Source of the DNA: Furcasterigmium furcatum
Taxonomy: Eukaryota; Ascomycota; Sordariomycetes; Glomerellales; Plectosphaerellaceae
Direction: 5' to 3'
Assembly: GCA_001599815.1 (NCBI GenBank)
Contig: BCIA01000003.1
Coordinates: 3,534,001 to 3,598,000 of the forward strand
DNA: 64,000 nt
The notes under the pieces: model-generated
What the model was told of the DNA's origin: nothing
Databases searched by the model: none
Seen by the model: only the letters and a program-made list of their open reading frames with translations
Made by a program: the position numbers and the translations under genes
In this document: positions 11,058-21,624 of the stretch, piece by piece
Numbering within the stretch: position 1 is the stretch's first letter
How the letters are laid out: the number at the start of each line of letters is the position of its first letter

Positions 11058-14000
11058 GCTGGGCAACCGGAGACGAGGCTTGTGAGGAGGGATGGACGCA
11101 GCGGCAGGTCGGCGCTCGTGACACCACAGGGAGAAGGGAGCCAACAGCGGGCGAACGTTACACTGGGCCGGAGGACAGCGTGAGCTCTATCGTCTATTGA
11201 GAGGACCAAGGCAAGTAGAATGCGATTTCGTTTCGAGAAGGACTGGCTCTGGGAGCTTCGGCGTAAAGAATGAGAATGTGGACGTTGAAGTTGTCTTGAA
11301 TCTTTGGTGGTCAATCAGCTTCTCGAGTCAGGGACAATGACGCCAGCAGCGCATGCCGAGGTCTGCCTCGGGAGCCCCCGCAATGATCAGTTCCCCGTGT
11401 GGGGCCAACCGCGGGCTCACATGCCGGACTTGGCGTCCGCGGACGACCCTGATCCCTTTTCAGGTAACGAGACCGGTGAGCAGTCACGGGACCGCAGGTG
11501 CCGGCACCCACGGCATCTTGTGTCCGATTGACCGTCCTCGCCGGCCAACGGATGCCTGCCTGGGGGAGAGAAGGCTGAGGTTGTGTTGCACTGCAGAACT
11601 CACGCAGCGAATGCGAGTGTGCGACGGACCTGCAGATTCTTCAAGCCTCGCAACACTCCGTCGAGCAGCGAGGACGGCGGCTCTTCCGAGGGTGTCGATT
11701 TTGTACGACCTGCCGAGTTGCACAACATGGATGCCGAAGCAGCAGCAGCAACGTCGCCTCGACTTGACGGCCCCATCAGGCAGGTTATGTTTGTCCAACG
11801 CGGCGCGAATCAACAGGAGCCAGGCCATCGACCTCAGGTTTCACATTTAGTTCAGGCTCCCGTGGAAGCAAGTTGAACCCAAGTACGACCTGAGGCGTTT
11901 ACTCGACTATCATCGTGGCATGCCCGGAACAGCTCCGGCTGTCGACATGAGGTTGGCAGCGTCCGCTTCACGCTAGCAATCATTTTCTTGAATGATGATG
12001 CTACTAGCTGAACTTTTGAGTTTGCCTCTCATCGACATGGCGGTTTGCTTCCACCCGTGGGCTCGTCGGAGCTGTGCCTGATTTGTCGGAGTTGAGTGAT
12101 GCCAGAACAGGTACGAACCAATACTGAGTCCCGAGTGACAATTTGGCTGATGCGAGAGAAAACAAAAAGGGTGCTTAGGCCGCGCGCATTCTGTGGTCAG
12201 GCATCTGGACTCTGGCAGACAGTCGTTGGGGCCTGAAGGATGTCCGCACCGCAGCAAGACAAAATTGATCCCGCGACGGATCTGCCATCACCCGGCGTGC
12301 TACCTGTAAACTGATAGACACCCGAACAAGCCCGGTTCGGCGCCGACTGACGTATTACCAAGGATAGGATGCGGCTTCTGGCGTCTGAGGGGGCAGATCC
12401 AGAGGTCATGGATCTGTCGCATGCATACATAACAGTCCGAGAAATGCAGCGCCAAAGCCACAGCATGCCTTGCTTACCGAGCCGGAGCATATCGAGTTGC
12501 GGTTTTGTGCCTGTGACATATGTCAAGGTTCTGGGCATGCCGGGTCGGCAAATATCTGGATGGCCCTGCGCCGGGCGGCCTGAGTGCATGTTCCGTCCAG
12601 CTGGTAAGGCTGGATACGACGAGTGCCGAGACAACATCGAGCGTCTCGCAAAAAGAAACGGGGGTCTGCTGAAACATCCCTGACCGCAACATGGCCGACA
12701 ACGGTCGGGATGACTTGACCGAGAAGACCCCCTGGGCTGGCTGGAAGTACTCAAGCCACTGAATGAGAAAGGCCGGGGCCCGGGTGGTTGGAACGGGCAA
12801 TGCGCTGAAGATCATGCGGCTAAGCTAGAAGCCGATGGAAGGCAACAGCCGATTAGCAGCGCGGTCCGTGGTCATAGGGGGCGTCAGGTGCCGGCGGTTT
12901 GGAGGAGATGAAGGCGGTGATGCATCTGCCGTGTGCGGTGTCATGATGGGAAGGGAACACTCCGTATGGCTGGCAGAGACTTGTACGTAAGAGCGGCGGG
13001 AGGTGAGGCTGTCAAGCTCATGCCTATCGACGGGATGAGCAACAAGTACTAGTAATGCCTCCGTCGCCAGCTTGATGATGATTGCTGATAGACCGAGAGA
13101 GAAAAGAGGCACTGGAGTTCAGCCCGGATACGGCGGTGAGGATGGGAAGGAGCCAGGGGCTCGATGGGGTTGACCCACTCTCGATTGATTGTACTTGCCA
13201 TGCCCGTCCATCTCAGCTCAGAGCTCGCTCCTTCCTGGTCAAACAGCACTAGCAAGGTGCCTTTAATTCTATCAATGGGGGGGAATCCCGCGCTATGCTT
13301 TCTTTTCTCTACACCATTGGGAATCGTCTGGTATCTCGAGAAATGAAGGGTTCACCAAACCCCCATGCCGGCGCGCCGATATGCAATCACTCATCGGCAG
13401 GGTACTTGTACTCATTCCGAGAGACAACCAGACGGACGGGCCTTCAAACGACCACCACACCGCCATCTGCCAACCCCCAGCCTGCCCCTGCCTGCCCTGG
13501 CCTTTCTTGACGCAGGCCCCTCCTCGCTAAGCTCGACAGGTCTGATCTCCGCCTGAGTGCGTTGGTCCGGGGAAGCATCAGGCATCTTCCGACTGTCAAA
13601 CCAGCAACCAAGCCCACGGCATTGTACGAGCTACGAGGTGTGCGGCCTGCATACCTAGGATGCCAAACCAAGATCCTCCGCAGGTACGGTATGTATGGCT
13701 GTATGTACGTACCAGACCAGACCAGACCGTACGATCCCGAGGTACCAATCCACCATCGGGTCGGTGCGGTCTCTCATCAGTCAATGGCAACCCGCAGATG
13801 ATCGCCTCGCGCAATGACGCATCCGTACATGTCATCAATCACGCCGGGCCCAGGTTGAGGTCAGCCCAAGATGACGAGCATCGCGGGTAACGCCTCGAAT
13901 CTGCGACGACAGAACGACGACCACCATGCCAGCGAATCGATGAGGCCGGGCCGCAGGCGGCGCAGGCACCCCTCAGCCCTACTATTGGGATCGCGTCAGG

Positions 14001-15909
14001 TCGGTCCAGCTCGTCAGCAGGAACAGCAGCAAGGCCCAAGAGCACAGCCTCACGCTCACTTGTCGTACTCTTGGCCGAGCATGGTGCCCGATTGCCCCCT
14101 CCTTGCTGAGTGTCCTGGTCTCAACGTGGCTCGACAGCTCGCTCCCTCGCCCTAGCCCTGCACAATCACTCAGTCTATCCTCGATTTGACGGCGCAAGCC
14201 TGCACCACAATCAATTGTGGAGTGAACAACTCCGCGCCAGAGCATCGATGAGGCCTGAACATCGAGGCTGTCTGACCGGCCGCAGCTATCCTGCTGCCAT
14301 ATCACCAGCCTGGCAAATTGGGGGAGAGGGCTGAGACACATCCAAGCCGCGGCCTTCTTTTCTCTGTCCTCCTGAGAGCGGGCTTGAATGCCATGAGGGG
14401 TTCGAGCCAAGCCCAGAGCGCTGCACACGCGGGCTTGGCCATCCCAGTATCGTTCCTCGCCCGGTATGGGCTGGATCGCTCCGTTTCTTCTCTCCAAGGT
14501 CAACCCTATTTCACCCCTTTGCTTGATTGGGAGGACGGTGTGTCCTCTGGCGAATGATGCACGAACGCTCCCTCAGAGGCTTCTTTCCCCCCTGGACTCC
14601 CCGCCGCGGTACCTCGTCACACCCCCGTTAGGTAGCTCTATATGCACGTTCATCACACCCCTTTCCTCACTGGAGGTGTCTGTCAGTGCGCTCCATCCTT
14701 CCAATCAGTCTTCTTTCCCCCGGGACGGGACGGCACACCATCCGTTGGGAACAGTCTGCTTGCGTCTGCAACCCCGGATCAGCTGCAGTCTTTACCGTAC
14801 CATGCAATGGGACGCCTTGGGTTCGCTTTGGTGACTTGCTGTCTTGCAGACACATGGGCACGCACTGCCCTACTCTTTGGCATTGCATCTTTCCTGAACG
14901 AGATTGGTCGCTCTGACGACTTTGACGCCTCATGGCCCAGGATATACCGACCCCTGCCGCAACCCTCCGCCCTGGCAAGATACCGGGAGACCCAGCATCC
15001 CCGTTGTAAAACATGGAATATGAAGTACCTACCACACGTGCGTTCTGCTTCCGGTAAGGAGCTCACCCCTGCTCCGCGCGGGGGGGCCTTCGGGTCTCTT
15101 TCGAGCTGACACACGGACACTGAAAAAAGGTTGAGGAAAAAAAAGCTGTGGAAAAAGCAACAACTGGTGCATCACTCAGAGGCAGATCCTCCCCGGAGGC
15201 CACTTTGGACCTCCCATTCACCCACCAGCGGCGCACAGGAGTTGTGCAGCAAACCACATAAGTCGCCAGGGCAAGTGCCACACCCTTGGACATGTATGTA
15301 CTTACCCATGGACGGACGGGTCTTCTCCCAGAGGTACCTTTCTGGGGGGGTGTCAGGAGAGGAAAAGCAACACACATCTGGGGGAGGGCCACAACGACGC
15401 AATACCAAGACTACCCGCACATATCTTGCGGCATGGTTGTCTCTGGCGTACCCTCGTTACTTGTTCCGTCACAGCGGCCCCAAGTGGTTTTCTGTTGTCT
15501 AGTACTTAGATCTCCGTCTTCGCAACATGCAGCATGCCGTAAGCCTGGCCTCCGTATATACATCCCTTCCCGCGCAAACAAACGTCTTGCCGGGCGTCTT
15601 GGGCTCCGATTCATCTCCTCCCACATCCTCCTCCCGCCTTGCACCTTTCCCACAGGTGCTCTACAAATCCTCAACCGCCACGACACACAACCCAACCGAA
15701 CCCAATAATAGAAGGCCTCGCTCGTCTCACAAGCTGTGTGCTCGAGGTATAAGAAGCACATAAAAGGGTTGTGGAGGCCTGCTTCAGAAACCGGCTGCAC
15801 CAACCTTCTGTCGTCGTGCTCAAGCGTACCCTGCAACATCTCGGATCACACCACTCTCTTGAACAAGCTGCCAACACAAATTTCTTCACTATTCTTCACA
15901 CAACACTCA
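11058..15909. other. 4.9 kb intergenic region without a recognisable gene
   Basis: Lies between the divergent nitronate monooxygenase and the dsRBD gene. ORFs up to about 185 residues occur on both strands but have mixed codon use, no known motif and no supporting splice pattern. The last kilobase (about 15000-15909) is C/T-rich and is the likely promoter and leader of the dsRBD gene. No tRNA, inverted repeat or transposon remnant seen. Confidence 0.5.
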
Positions 15910-16337
15910 ATGACCATGTCGTCCGTCTCGTATGGCGCCCATGCCTCGACGTGGCAAGAACGTCTCGAAGGCACGTTCCGCGTTGCATTATGTGTGGCAG
16001 TCAACTCGGGAACTTTGGCTAACTCGCATGCGACGGGCAGATGCGTGCCGTGAAGCTCAGATCATGCCTCCTGTTTTCCAGATCGTTTCTGATCGCCGAG
16101 GTAAGATGGTGAACCGTGCAATCCGGTGAGAAGGCCACTCACTCACAACCTTGTCGTCCAGGTGGCCGCACTGCCTGGTCTAGCCGGGTCACCGTCCACG
16201 GACGCACGCTTTCGGCGAGATTCTGGTACGACGGCAAGAACCTCAACAACGCCAAAGAAGACGCCGCCGAGATGGCCCTCAATTACCTCACCGGATCGGC
16301 TCCCAGCTCTCCGTCCAACAGCCGAGGCAGCTGGTAG
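15910..16337 (+). CDS. Small single-domain double-stranded RNA-binding protein
   Basis: Three exons: 15910-15970, 16041-16100 and 16162-16337, giving 98 residues. Spliced residues 14-83 form one dsRBD: helix 1 TWQERLEDACREA, strand MPPVFQIVSD, strands TAWSSRVTVHG and ARFWYDGKN, then helix 2 NNAKEDAAEMALNYL. The Ser/Gly-rich tail ends NSRGSW. No Dicer, kinase or deaminase domain is attached. The first intron (15971-16040) needs a GC donor (GAAG/GCACGT); it has a CTAAC branch at about 16018-16022 and a GGGCAG acceptor, and joins GLU-Asp in frame exactly where helix 1 must continue. The second intron is GTAAGA...TCCAG. The start could also be the second ATG at 15916. The role is unknown; dsRNA binding is inferred from the fold. 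The basic KKxAK site at helix 2 is NNAKE here, so affinity may be weak. Confidence 0.8.
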
Positions 16338-19300
16338 AGGGACGTCTGGGGCTTTCTGGCCAATGGCACCTCTGCTTCCCGATTCTCGTCACGTCTCTCG
16401 ACCTATCCGACTGGCGGATAGCATAACTTTTGTTGTACGATAACACACGGAGTTTGGGGAAGAAAGCAACAGCCCTTGCCACACGGCGTTAGACGGGGAC
16501 ATTACGGATGGAACAGGCGCAATTGAGTGTTAGGGTTTCGGAGTCTATGGGCGCTCTGAGCATCACGGCGCCAGAGACAGGATGGAGGGATTCGGCTCGC
16601 CAGCGCATCGGTCCACGGCGATTACGATTCTTGGTGCTGAGCCATATTCCCTTCAATTGCTTCGAAAAAGGCCAGGCAGCGGCGCACACGACGGCGGCAT
16701 ACAACAGAGGGACAGAACCGAAGGAGGGCAAAGCGGGACTCGGGCAACCAGTCCGCCCTTGGACACCACTCCAGCTTCATGACAGGAGGAATTTGCGATG
16801 GCGTTCGGGGATCTTCAAAATAACATCACGGGATCCGGGGTCTCGGACAGAGAGCACATGACCAGTGCTCCGGGCTGGCTCAGAGGGTCTTACTTGCTTG
16901 GGCCTGGGATGGGCTGGCTGGCCTGTGCCGTGTCCGACCGTCGGGGCCAAGGATGTGCGACAGTGTTGTTGAGGGGGAAGGATGGTTTCTTTTTCCTGGG
17001 CCGATATTTTTCGCCCGGCCTTCTTCGTTTCTTTGCTGAATGCTACCACATGATACGAGAACCCAAAATGATCAGGGGAGAGGAACGTGCCGAACGTGAT
17101 TCGACGAACCGTGGTCTTACGATCTCGCAAGGGAGCAGCAAGCTTCGAGACAGCGAGCGTGGACCCGGCGCGTGGGCGAGCTCTGGTTCACTGATCTGCC
17201 CTGCCCTGCCCTGCCCCGGCCTCCCCTCCCCCCACAGCGAGAGGCGCAAGGTGAACTCATGACACACTATCTGGGAACGGGGACGCTCCAGAGATCCCGC
17301 GCGCCAGACCGGTCATCGAAGATGGAAGGTCTCGGTCGGGCTCAGGGGGTGTGGTGGGTTTCAGCGGGCTGGAGGTCACTGTCCTCTCGGGGTGCGCGGG
17401 CGGGGGTCCAATCGCGGGCTAATTTGGCAGGGTTGCGGGACGACTGCTGGGTCAGCTGCCACGGGGCAGCGGGTGGCATGACGGGGCGGGATGCGGGATG
17501 ATGGATGGCCTGCTTGCCTGCCCACGCCTTAGAGAGTGGTCATTGTGTGTGTGTTGTGGTTTGGCCGACATGCATGAGATGTGCGTCACACCCCCTCCAG
17601 GCGGCTTCAGGAACGCCTTTTGAGGGGGCGTGATGATGGCGCGGGGTTGCGAGCACATATATGTACGTATGTCTGGCTGATGCGCTGGACTTTGGGGGCA
17701 TCTGTACGTGTATTGGGAGGAGGGACGAGGATGGCATCGCATCGGTGGGGGTCACCTCATTGTCGATGATGTTGCTCTGTGTCTGTCTGAGATGATGAGA
17801 TAAGGTTTCTTGGTGTTGGCTGAGACATTCTGTGTTGTAAAACGTAACAGAGTGTCTGCAAAGCTGGGCTTCAAGGTGGGTGTTTATGCTGTCTGATAAC
17901 AGGACATCGTGAGTTCTTTGCGGTCATTTGGGGGACCAGTCGCAACTGTGACCTCACAGACACCATTGCGAAGCGAGGCGGAGTTTGAGTGGACGAAGAC
18001 TGAGCCCAGTTCTTCACCAGTCCTGGATGCTGCAGGCTAAGAAGTATGCAGTCGGGAGAGGCGATGGCGCTGAGCTCATGGTTGTTGCCCGAAGTCGACC
18101 TGCCTGATGGCATGGAAGCGAGCGGAGGATGGAGTACCTGGTCGAAGATCCTGGAGCGTATGACCTCGATTGGTCTCCTTTTCTTATAGAGCATTGGGTA
18201 GAGATGCCCGTTCGGGGAGTCGGATGCGAGATCCTGGTCCTGGGGCTCTTACTTGCGCCTTGGCTGCGCGTTGCACAGGACAGACGTCCAGTCAATTCAG
18301 GTACTGACAACTCTGCCCACCACATGCGGCGTGATCTGCAGCAGCTCTTCGGGATACGTCCTCATGGTGGAAACTGGGGGTGGCTTCTCGAATGAATGCA
18401 GTCCGACTACTAGTTAAGCTCCCCCACCATGCAGCCATATCCTCCGAGCGGGCGGGCAATTGAGATGCCACTTGGTGAAATCCTAGTCGATATGCCCCAT
18501 GATCTGCTTTACGCTGTTCACCAGCTCATGCGCGAAGCCGAGAGGATGAGATGGTCCATCTTGTTTCTTCGCCATTTGCTTATATCCGCCCAACCCTGAC
18601 TGGGTGGCCCCCCACGGCTGCTCCGTTGGCAGGAGAGCTCTGAGCCACAGATGGTGAGCATCTCGGATCGCCCTGGACGGCCCAAGTCGCGGCCATAAGC
18701 AAGGCAGACGGGAGTCCCACAGTGGACCACGTTGAAGGTTCTTGGCTCTCCCAAGCTGGCGGCTGTTTCAGATTCCTCGGTTCTTCGAAGATGCCGTGCA
18801 TAGAAACGGCCTGACTATGATCTGCTGACAGCTCTGCCGCTCCTCTGTGGGGGTTGTCCTTGGACGTGGTCCATGACGACGAACTAACCGTGGACGGAGA
18901 ATTTGATAATATACACACGGCATGGGTATCGACAGCCAAGAGGCGAGATGTTCACGGTTGCGTCCTCGGTAACATACGGTAGACGAAATGCTGGCATTAG
19001 TCGGGACGGGGCACGGTGCATCGTCACTCGAACCAGCGATTCGTTATAGGGAGGTAGAAAATATGGTTGAGGGTCACCTTGGCGAGGTGAGGGCAAATGA
19101 GATGAGGGCAAATGAGAATTTCAACAACTTCTGGATAGGCCATATTGCCATAATGCGTAGCTGTGGTATCACCATGGGCAGAATTAGGTCAGGCCTCGGA
19201 GGCAAACCGCAGATGAATTAAGGGGAAGATACAGTGAGATATAAGGTGGAGCTCAGAGGAGTGTGTGATTACATAAGGCAATGCGTCGGATAAATGTCGG

Positions 19301-19450
19301 CATAAGTTTCGCGTCCAGAGACAGTCGGGTGGACCCGTGCCTCTGGATAATTTTCGACGAGGTGCTGTCGACTGTCGCGAGACCTCGAGACCCGACACAT
19401 CAACCCGCTAATTGACCATCAAATCCGGCGCGGTCGCCCATTTCGACAAC
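16338..19450. other. 3.1 kb intergenic region without a recognisable gene
   Basis: Between the dsRBD gene and uS7m. Short ORFs only, none with coding bias. Includes a G/C-run block near 17200-17240 and a two-copy 15-nt direct repeat near 19088. Confidence 0.5.
19088..19116. repeat. Two-copy direct repeat, 15-nt period
   Basis: TGAGGGCAAATGAG occurs at 19088-19101 and again at 19103-19116, separated by one base. Too short to assign a function. Confidence 0.8.
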
Positions 19451-20813
19451 ATGTCTCTACGGCCGAGTTTTCGGGTGGCCTCTAGAGCCCTGGCCATGCG
19501 GTCACGGCCTGCGCTGGCCCGTCACGAGGCTCTCACCTGGAGCCTCTCGAACAGACGATACGCCGACGACTCGACACAGAAGCCGCCGAGAGCTCCCAAC
19601 ACACAGAATAAGCCCACAAGTGCCAGCGAGGTCTCCGATGCTCGCCTGGAGCAGCAGGTACAATATGATGCAGGACCTGCAGGCTTGTCGAGCAGTTAGC
19701 TAACACCCTGTAGCGCAAGGCCATGGAGGATATTGTTGCTCGGTCTAGCCCCGAGGACGTGATGGACCAGCTAGAGGCCGCTCTGCTCAATCTCCCTGCG
19801 GAAAACGAGGCGTTCGTAGCTGAGGTGGTACGAGATGGCAGACCTCCGAACATGCGAGACATGGGCTAATCTCCTCGGAACAGGACGAATTGGCTGAAGA
19901 AGCAGCGGCAGACACCTCGAACATCACTGTCGAAGAATCCTCGAGCCAGCTCGAGAAGGCGGCTCAGCCCGACAAGGCAAGCATCGGGCTTGAGGGTGGC
20001 CTGACACCGGCGCAGGAGGAGCATCTGTACCGGGAGGGCTCGATCCCCACCCCCATCGCCGACGGCCGCAACGCGCAGAGGGACCTGGAGGTGCTGTCCC
20101 AGGGAGGTGTCCTCATGGACCCCATCGTGGCGGACGAGCAGATGGAGGCGAGAACCCACAAGTTCCCTCTGCCGACTATGCCCCTGGGCCCGCAATCGAA
20201 GCTCCGGGATCGCTACCACCCTGTCCTCAACCAGCTGACGAACGTTCTCATGAGGCACGGCAAGAAGGGTGTTGCGCAGAGGGTTAGTTATCCCCTTGAT
20301 TTGACACCTCATAAGCCAGGTCGGAGCACTGACTGACGATGAACTCAGAACATGGCCATGATCCTCAACTTCCTCCGTACCTCGCCCCCGCCGATCCTCA
20401 GCAAGAAGAACCGTCTGCTTGCGGGCCACCCGCCGGCATCTCATTTTCCGCTCAACCCTCTCCTCTACATCACGCTCGTCATTGACAGTGTGGCGCCCCT
20501 AGTCCGCGTGATGTACCTCAAGGGAGCCGCTGGTGGTGGTCGCGCGTTGGAGGTTCCCACGCCCCTGGCGGTGCGGCAGCGCAGGAGAACCGCGTTCCAG
20601 TGGATCCTGGACGTGGTCAGCAAGAAGCGATCATCAGGCAGTGGCAGGACGCAGCTCTCTCAGCGCATCGCAAGCGAGATTATTGCAGTTGCCGAGGGCA
20701 GGTCAACGGTGTGGGACAAGCGTCTTGCCGCGCACAAGCTGGCGACGGCGTCCCGTGTCAACATCACCTCGCCCAAGGGGGCGGCCGGAAAGGGGAGGGG
20801 GGGTCGTCGGTAA
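19451..20813 (+). CDS. RSM7: Mitochondrial small-subunit ribosomal protein uS7m
   Basis: Structural protein of the mitoribosomal small-subunit head, binding the 3' domain of the small rRNA. Four exons: 19451-19657, 19714-19827, 19884-20282 and 20349-20813, 394 residues. The second donor may instead be at 19825 (GTGGTA), one codon shorter; GTACGA at 19828 is the better match. The N-terminus (SLRPSFRVASRALAMRSRP) is basic and Ser/Arg-rich, as in a mitochondrial presequence. The S7 core occupies the C-terminal 60%: KFPLPTMPLGPQSKLRDRYHP, LTNVLMRHGKKGVAQRNMAMIL, then SVAPLVRVMYLKGAAGGGRALEVP with the Arg-rich VPTPLAVRQRRRTAFQW loop and a basic tail ending GRGGRR. The acidic, Ala-rich segment between presequence and core is typical of fungal uS7m. 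Confidence 0.92.
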
Positions 20814-21624
20814 GCATGTGCCCGGCGCATTGGCTGTACTATAAGCTGTATATCTAGGTAGAACAAGTGCAGATCAGGAAGGGAGACGTTGTATGATACG
20901 AACACCTCGAAACCTGCATTTCCGCTTCCATGCGTCGGGTACCACCTCTGATTGTGCAATGGAGGCCACTAGTGTCTGCGGGGGATGCCCGAGTCAAGGG
21001 CTCGGGGAGCTTCCAGGTTCTGTTCTCGTCAACGACATGGCGCACCGGGCTGAGCTTTACGCTGAATGAGAGGCTAAAACGGGGTCTTCCCCTCAGAATT
21101 TCCCCTCCCGGAACGTCAGCCCAGCTTATTGGACCGCCCCACCTCACTTCACACAGGCGGCCTCGCCAGCTCTAGACTTCCAGCCCCAGTTCTGGTCCCT
21201 CGTACTTACACCTCCAAACCTCCGACTTCAATCAACCCATCGTCCTCCGTGCACCTCCTTCCAACCACCGCGGCGACCCGACCGCCCTGTTTCAACCCCA
21301 TTTGGAAACAAGCGATCCGCACAGAAAACGACAGATTTAGGTCTTGGCTCGGAGCCATGATCTAGACAACTATCCTACCCGTGGCTGCCTTCCCTCACGA
21401 TGCCGTTTTCGCGAACACAGTCGAACCACCTGCGCCAATTCCGAAAGATCATCCCCCGTTAGAGGCCCAAACATCGCCCGGCTCCGAATTGCGGGAAAAT
21501 ACAGCTGAACATCATTCCTCGATACAATACACACCCGCGACCTTCTCCCCCCCAAAGAAAGCTACGGAACGTACACAACCCACCTCTACACAACGAGTGC
21601 CGAAGTCGGCGAAACACCCTCGTC
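20814..21624. other. Intergenic region and leader of the Usp-domain gene
   Basis: 0.8 kb between two same-strand genes. From about 21170 the sequence turns C/A/T-rich, as in fungal 5' UTRs. No separate gene seen. Confidence 0.55.
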
